Shown: piece by piece, positions 7,589 through 11,848 of the stretch
Position numbering within the stretch: the first letter of the stretch is position 1
How the letters are laid out: every line of letters starts with the position of its first letter
From: an uncultured Treponema sp.
GTDB lineage: Bacteria; Spirochaetota; Spirochaetia; Treponematales; Treponemataceae
DNA length: 11,848 nucleotides
Assembly (NCBI GenBank): GCA_947165795.1
Contig: CAMVBP010000043.1
Location: forward strand, 1-11,848
Reading direction: 5' to 3'
Notes under the pieces: generated by a model
What the model saw: the letters and a program-made list of their open reading frames with translations, nothing else
Told to the model about the DNA's origin: nothing
Database searches by the model: none
Translations under genes and position numbers: made by a program

Positions 7589-7607
7589 AGACGTACTACG
7601 ATAAACG
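7580..7607 (+). repeat. 14-base tandem duplication spanning the -10 box
   Basis: TACTACGATAGACG (7580-7593) is followed directly by TACTACGATAAACG (7594-7607), with 13 of 14 bases identical. Each copy contains TACGAT, so there are two potential -10 boxes; only the first is correctly spaced from TTGACA. The arrangement would also suit a regulator that binds direct repeats over the transcription start. Confidence 0.7.
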
Positions 7608-7625
7608 TAATAGAGAGGTTATAGT

Positions 7626-8468
7626 ATGGCAGTAGTTAGTTTAAAAGATGTCCATAAATTCTATCAGTTAGGAAGAGAAAAAATTGAAGCTGTAAAGGGA
7701 GTTTCCTTTTCGGTAGAAAAAGGCGAGTTTGCAGCTATTTCCGGACCATCTGGTTCTGGAAAGTCAACAATATTGAATATGGTTGGTTTAATCGACTTGC
7801 CAAGCAGCGGATCAATTGTAATCGGCGGTACAGATGTTTATGAAGGAATCGATCTTTCTTCATCTGCTGTACGAGATAACCGCTGGTCATCTTCAGTTTC
7901 AAAAGAAGATAAAAGAAAAGTAAGAACAACTGTACCTTCAAAAGTAGACAAAAGAATAACTGCTTTGCGCCGTTCACATATCGGATTCATTTTCCAGACA
8001 TTCAACCTTATTCCGGTTTTGAATGTTTATGAAAATATTGAATTCCCGCTTCTTCTTGAATCAAGAAATAAAGCTTCATGGAGTCCTGTAGATGATTTTT
8101 CTAAGGCTCAGAAAGAAGAATGGATTAACTTCCTTATGGAAAAAGTTGGTCTTAAAGACTGGAAAAAACATAAGGCAAATGAGCTTTCTGGTGGACAGCG
8201 TCAGAGAGTTGCAATTGCACGTGCTCTTGTAACAAAGGCTCCTGTAATTCTTGCAGACGAACCGACAGCAAACCTTGACTCTAAGAACTCAGAACAGATT
8301 CTTTCTTTGATGAAATCTTTAAACAAAGATCCTGAACTTAAAACAACATTCATTTTCTCAACACACGATTCACGTATTGTTGATATGTGTGACCATGTTG
8401 TTCATATTCTTGACGGTCAGGTTACAAACAATGAATACAAAGAAGGTTCAGACGTTTATAAGATCTAA
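7626..8468 (+). CDS. ABC transporter ATP-binding protein, LolD/MacB type
   Basis: This is a cytoplasmic ATPase that would drive the two FtsX-type permeases encoded after it. Its 280 residues carry Walker A GPSGSGKST (40-48, Lys46), Q-loop Gln124 in 'GFIFQTFNLIP' (the hallmark of the LolD/MacB/FtsE group), signature LSGGQ (187-191), Walker B VILADEP (207-213), D-loop NLD (216-218) and switch His247 in STHD. Family members are usually about 220-235 residues. Most of the excess is a basic/serine-rich insert between the Walker A domain and the Q-loop (about 74-111), with a smaller expansion near 146-166. AGAGAGG at 7612-7618 lies 7 bases before ATG. Transport of lipoproteins (LolCDE-like) fits the downstream LolA-like gene, but a MacB-like export role cannot be excluded. 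Confidence 0.9.
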   Translation: MAVVSLKDVHKFYQLGREKIEAVKGVSFSVEKGEFAAISGPSGSGKSTILNMVGLIDLPSSGSIVIGGTDVYEGIDLSSSAVRDNRWSSSVSKEDKRKVRTTVPSKVDKRITALRRSHIGFIFQTFNLIPVLNVYENIEFPLLLESRNKASWSPVDDFSKAQKEEWINFLMEKVGLKDWKKHKANELSGGQRQRVAIARALVTKAPVILADEPTANLDSKNSEQILSLMKSLNKDPELKTTFIFSTHDSRIVDMCDHVVHILDGQVTNNEYKEGSDVYKI

Positions 8469-8516
8469 GCTTGAAATGAAAATTATACAGGCTTATTTAT
8501 TTTAGGAGTTTATTAA

Positions 8517-10037
8517 ATGAAAGATATAATTAAACTTGCTATACGCAATTTAAAGGAACATAAATCAAAGACAATCATTATTTCTTTGTTCGTTCTTTTT
8601 GGAGTTGCAATTGTAATTATGGGAAACTCTTTCCTTGAGTCTATTAACCGTGGACTCGAAAAAGATTTCCGTGCAAATATCACAGGTGATATTGCCGTTT
8701 GTACAATTCCACCAAAAGGAACTATGGTTGATGTTTTTGGTGCTTCAACAATGGAAATTTCCAGCGAAGCTCCTCAGATTCCAGCCCTTGTTGATATTGA
8801 CAGAGTAGAACAGATTATTGCAGAAACAGTTGGTATTGAAAAACATGCAAAAATGATTTCCGGTCAGGTTTTACTTTCGAAAGGTCTTGAGTTTGATTTT
8901 TCTGCAATTCAGGATAATGAAGATGCAGAGCTTACTGACATTCCATTTTCCATGCTTTTTGCCGGAGAACAAGATGCATTCTGGAAATTATTTCCTGATT
9001 TGAACATGATTGAAGGACGCTATCCTGCTCCAGGTACAAACGAAATTATTGTAGATACAAGAGTTATGGAAGGCTTTAAAAAGATTTACAAAGAAGACCT
9101 TCAGCTTAATGAACAGGTTCTCCTTGCAAATATGAATGGTAAAATCCGTGAAGCAGTTGTTGTAGGATTCTTTAAACCTGCAAATGAATATTCTGCAATG
9201 TTCCAGAGTATTTACTGTAATCCGGAGCTTGCCCGCGCATTTGCAGATCTTACATATGCTAACGCTTTTGTTCAGGAATTGCCGGACAGCGTAGACTTTT
9301 CACTTTCTGAACTTTCGGAAGAGGATTTGTTTGCTGATGATGATTTGTTCGGAGAAATTGAAGACAGTTCTTCCATTCTTGGAACAACATCAGACTTTGA
9401 CAGCATTCTTGGAGATACATCTCTCCGCGATGAGTTGAACAAAACTGACGATGGTGCATGGCATTTTGTTCTTGCAAAAATCACTAATCCTGCTATGGAC
9501 AAAAAAATTGCACTTGAACTTAACAGGAGATTTGCAGAAGAAGGTCTTAATGTTCATGCAATGACATGGAAAAAAGCAGCAGCTTCTTATTCAGATACAG
9601 TTGCCGGAATTGGATTTATTTTTAATTTACTTATTATAATTCTTGCAGTTGTAGTATTCATCATTATTATGAATACAATGATTGTTTCGGTAATTGAACG
9701 CACAAGCGAAATTGGAACAATGCGTGCAATTGGTGCAGAAAAGAAATTTGTAAAAAGACTTTTCTCTGCAGAAACACTTATGCTTACATCAATTTCCGGA
9801 GCAGCTGGAATTGTATTTGCGTTTATCTGTATGGGAATATTCAATATGTGTCATATTGTAATTACAAACTCAATTGCAAAAATGATTCTTGGCGGCGGAC
9901 TTCTTCACTTTACACCGACAATCACAATTATAGTTGTTACAATTCTTGTGACTATTGCCGGAAGTTTGCTTAGTAATTTGTATCCTGTACGTTCTGCTCT
10001 TAGGATTACACCTCTTAAAGCTTTGAGCAAAGAATAG
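8517..10037 (+). CDS. FtsX/MacB-type ABC permease, LolC/LolE-like (first)
   Basis: This is an inner-membrane permease of the four-helix MacB/LolC/LolE group, 506 residues. One transmembrane helix near 20-38 is followed by a large periplasmic domain (about 40-360), then helices near 363-388, 420-442 and 468-490. The stretch 'ERTSEIGTMRAIGA' after helix 2 is the conserved coupling loop of the family that contacts the ATPase. The periplasmic domain contains an unusual acidic/serine segment (about 256-312) with repeated DLF and SILG motifs. TAGGAG at 8503-8508 lies 8 bases before ATG. The 48-base gap to the ATPase gene contains no obvious promoter, so the two are probably cotranscribed. Together with the next permease it should form a heterodimer, as LolC and LolE do. 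Confidence 0.87.
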   Translation: MKDIIKLAIRNLKEHKSKTIIISLFVLFGVAIVIMGNSFLESINRGLEKDFRANITGDIAVCTIPPKGTMVDVFGASTMEISSEAPQIPALVDIDRVEQIIAETVGIEKHAKMISGQVLLSKGLEFDFSAIQDNEDAELTDIPFSMLFAGEQDAFWKLFPDLNMIEGRYPAPGTNEIIVDTRVMEGFKKIYKEDLQLNEQVLLANMNGKIREAVVVGFFKPANEYSAMFQSIYCNPELARAFADLTYANAFVQELPDSVDFSLSELSEEDLFADDDLFGEIEDSSSILGTTSDFDSILGDTSLRDELNKTDDGAWHFVLAKITNPAMDKKIALELNRRFAEEGLNVHAMTWKKAAASYSDTVAGIGFIFNLLIIILAVVVFIIIMNTMIVSVIERTSEIGTMRAIGAEKKFVKRLFSAETLMLTSISGAAGIVFAFICMGIFNMCHIVITNSIAKMILGGGLLHFTPTITIIVVTILVTIAGSLLSNLYPVRSALRITPLKALSKE

Positions 10038-10053
10038 GTTGGGGGAGAAAGAT

Positions 10054-11409
10054 ATGAAAACAGTATCATTAGCATTAAAAAATCTTTCAAGAAATAAAAG
10101 AAGAAATACAGTTCTTGCAGTTGCAATTGCTTTTGGTTTCTTTATTGTAACTTCTGTTGATGGACTTATTACCGGAATGGTTAATGTTCTTGAGTATCAG
10201 ATTACACAGCTTGTCGGCGGTAACGTAATTGTACAGGGATTGGAATGGCAGAATTCAACTGTTCCTGATGGAACTGCAAACCTTGTAAATATTGTTCGCG
10301 ATAGAAACTATGCCAAAGAAGTTGTAGACAGCTGCGGCATTAAATACGATTATTATTCATGCTACACAATGAGCGGCGGTCAGCTTATTTTTAATGGTAA
10401 AAAAAGCGTTGCACAGATTTATGGTCGTGATTTGACAGAACAAAAGCTTCGTGAATCAATGCAGTTTTCAAGCGGTGGAATTGATGCTTCTGTAAAAAAC
10501 GGAATTATCATCAGTGAAAAAACAGCTGAATCCCTTAATGTTCAGGTAGGCGATTCTGTAATTTATTCAACTAATACCGTTTACGGACAGAACACCTTTG
10601 CAGACGTTACTATTATGGGTATTACAAAAACAAATACTTTTATCAGTACAATGCAGGGCTATATGGATATTGATCAATTGAATGAAATTATTGAAATGCC
10701 GGAAGGCGGATATTCAATGTTCTCTATTTATATTCCAAATCAGAATCAGCAGACAAGAGCTGCTTTTGCAATTGAAAGAAGAATTCGCCAGGATCATGAA
10801 AATAATCCAGAAATCAATGTTACAGACAGACTTCTTGCAATGACGACTAATCCAACAAACATTGGTAAAGGACTTGAAAATCAGCTTGACCCAAAAAATC
10901 CTGAAAATGAATGGAAGGGCGTTATGTATGGAGTTGAAACTTTATATGACGAAATTCCTCAGCTAAAAACAGTTTTGTTCGTAGTTCATGTTATTACAAC
11001 AGTTATTCTTATTGTAATTCTTTTGATTGTTATGGTTGGTGTTTCAAATACATACAGAATGGTTTTGTATGAAAGAATCAGAGAAATTGGAACAATGAGG
11101 GCTTTGGGAATGACAGGATCTATAACAAGAAGAGTATTTACAAATGAAGCTGTAATACTTTGTCTTATTGGAGCAGTCATAGGATTGGTTACATCAATTA
11201 TTGCTATGTACGTGGTTCATATGATTCCGATTCATTCAGAGGCTCTTTCATTCTTCCTTGAAAAAGAGCATCTTACATTCAAGGTTTCTGCAATTTCAAT
11301 TGTGATTCAGTATATTCTGCTTATGCTGCTTACAGCTCTTGCAGTTTGTGGCAGCGCACATAAGGCTTCAAAAATGAATCCTGCAGAAGCTTTGAGAACT
11401 ATAAAATAA
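10054..11409 (+). CDS. FtsX/MacB-type ABC permease, LolC/LolE-like (second)
   Basis: This is the second permease of the operon, 451 residues from the ATG at 10054. I chose this start over the in-frame TTG at 10039 because GGGGGAG (10041-10047) lies 6 bases before the ATG and would otherwise be inside the coding sequence; the protein then begins 'MKTVSLALKNLSRNKRR', typical of the family. A helix near 19-40 precedes the periplasmic domain, and three C-terminal helices lie near 305-333, 358-385 and 411-435. The coupling loop 'YERIREIGTMRALG' is conserved. It lacks the acidic insert of the first permease and diverges clearly from it, which points to a heterodimer and not to a recent duplication. 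Only 16 bases separate the two genes. Confidence 0.88.
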   Translation: MKTVSLALKNLSRNKRRNTVLAVAIAFGFFIVTSVDGLITGMVNVLEYQITQLVGGNVIVQGLEWQNSTVPDGTANLVNIVRDRNYAKEVVDSCGIKYDYYSCYTMSGGQLIFNGKKSVAQIYGRDLTEQKLRESMQFSSGGIDASVKNGIIISEKTAESLNVQVGDSVIYSTNTVYGQNTFADVTIMGITKTNTFISTMQGYMDIDQLNEIIEMPEGGYSMFSIYIPNQNQQTRAAFAIERRIRQDHENNPEINVTDRLLAMTTNPTNIGKGLENQLDPKNPENEWKGVMYGVETLYDEIPQLKTVLFVVHVITTVILIVILLIVMVGVSNTYRMVLYERIREIGTMRALGMTGSITRRVFTNEAVILCLIGAVIGLVTSIIAMYVVHMIPIHSEALSFFLEKEHLTFKVSAISIVIQYILLMLLTALAVCGSAHKASKMNPAEALRTIK

Positions 11410-11426
11410 GGAAATGGAGGTATAAA

Positions 11427-11831
11427 ATGAAAAAATTACTTTCTATTATAATTGGAGCTGCATTATTTTCTACAGCAGCATTTGCACAGGTTTCTAATGA
11501 GGTTTCAGAAAAGTGCTTTAAGATAATGGAATCTACAGAAGATATTCTTGCTTATCACGGAGATTATTCTGCAACAATTTCTTTGCTTATTGAAAAACCT
11601 GGAAAACCAAAGGAATCTATTCAGTATAAAGTTTTTGAACGTACAGATGCTAAACTTATGACAATCGTTCAGCTTGCACCGGAAGCAGATAAAGGTGTTG
11701 GTTATCTTCGTAACGGAGACAACATCTGGTCTTACGACCCGATCAGCCGTAAGTTTTCACATACTTCCATGAAGGAAGCACTTGGTGATTCTGATCGTGA
11801 GTTGTCAATTTCTATTTATAGTATTGAATGA
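11427..11831 (+). CDS. LolA-like outer-membrane lipoprotein-sorting protein, prematurely ended
   Basis: This is an exported periplasmic protein with a clear signal peptide: Lys2-Lys3, a hydrophobic core to about 17, and an AFA cleavage motif at 18-20 before Gln21. The mature part ('FERTDAKLMTIVQLAPEADKG', 'YLRNGDNIWSYDPISRKFSH') matches the lipoprotein-sorting family related to LolA, which would carry lipoproteins across the periplasm; this fits the LolCDE-like genes just upstream. TGGAGG (11415-11420) lies 6 bases before ATG. Relatives I know of are about 240-260 residues, but this frame stops at 134. The family-like sequence runs to about Asp123; the last 11 residues ('RELSISIYSIE') do not look like the family, which usually continues with an Asn-Ser-Asp-Phe-type stretch. 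Truncation, an inserted element at about 11796, or an assembly join are all possible. Confidence 0.75.
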   Translation: MKKLLSIIIGAALFSTAAFAQVSNEVSEKCFKIMESTEDILAYHGDYSATISLLIEKPGKPKESIQYKVFERTDAKLMTIVQLAPEADKGVGYLRNGDNIWSYDPISRKFSHTSMKEALGDSDRELSISIYSIE

Positions 11832-11848
11832 CCGTAGGTTAGGTCTTT
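11796..11848. other. Foreign-looking terminal segment with a small hairpin
   Basis: From about 11796 the DNA no longer continues the LolA-like coding pattern in any of the three forward frames. GACC (11830-11833) can pair with GGTC (11842-11845) around 8 bases, followed by TTT at the window edge. It may be the end of an inserted or repeated element or a replacement 3' end. Too little is visible to name it. Confidence 0.4.

Noticed and set aside
9259..9502. Overlapping minus-strand frames opposite the acidic insert of the first permease
   Set aside because: They mirror the repetitive acidic/serine codons of the + strand gene and have no independent coding evidence.
10039..10041. TTG as the start of the second permease
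   Set aside because: A G-rich Shine-Dalgarno sequence lies downstream of it and correctly positions the ATG at 10054.
11797..11801. GTGAG as the 5' end of a group II intron interrupting the LolA-like gene
   Set aside because: The bacterial consensus is GTGYG, and only about 50 bases are visible with no domain structure, so this cannot be supported.
11802..11833. CRISPR repeat resemblance (AATTTCTATTT motif)
   Set aside because: Only one copy is visible, with no spacer or second repeat and no cas gene in the window.
1..11848. Phage, transposon, toxin-antitoxin or defence genes
   Set aside because: No transposase, integrase, nuclease or toxin-like protein is encoded in any well-supported frame; the genes are envelope ABC systems plus a housekeeping hydrolase.

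Overview
The window is AT-rich bacterial DNA in which every supportable gene lies on the + strand. Gene content, base composition and protein style (a beta-propeller/outer-membrane-barrel protein, a gliding-type ABC module, a Lol/MacB-like module next to a lipoprotein-sorting protein) suggest a spirochaete, most likely a gut or rumen type Treponema. This is inferred from remembered protein families, as no search was run. The first gene is open through the left edge. The last gene departs from its family pattern about 50 bases before the right edge, so both ends look like contig ends.

Region 1 (2-2326) holds the 3' part of a large, uncharacterised exported protein. It has a propeller-like N-terminal half, an acidic repeated linker and a barrel-like C-terminal half ending in Phe.

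Region 2 (2398-6752) is a tight four-gene operon: an ABC ATPase (GldA type), an ABC-2 permease (GldF type), a large membrane-anchored extracytoplasmic protein (GldG type) and a short DUF4340-like membrane-anchored protein. Gaps are 3-13 bases and each gene has its own Shine-Dalgarno sequence. Together they probably form one envelope ABC machine of unknown substrate. A cluster of strong hairpins follows (6759-6850), then peptidyl-tRNA hydrolase (pth).

Region 3 (7560-11831) starts with the best promoter in the window (TTGACA, 17-base spacer, TACGAT). Its -10 lies inside a 14-base tandem duplication. It drives a LolD/MacB-type ATPase, two different FtsX/MacB-type permeases and a signal-peptide-bearing LolA-like protein. 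The plausible joint role is extraction of lipoproteins or another lipidic cargo from the inner membrane and periplasmic handover to the outer membrane. The LolA-like reading frame stops at about half the usual family length.

No rRNA, tRNA, CRISPR array, transposase or phage gene was seen. The most notable points are the abrupt end of the LolA-like gene, the -10-spanning duplication, the hairpin cluster, the spirochaetal Gld-type module with a short DUF4340 partner, and lineage-specific insertions in LolD, Pth and the first permease.
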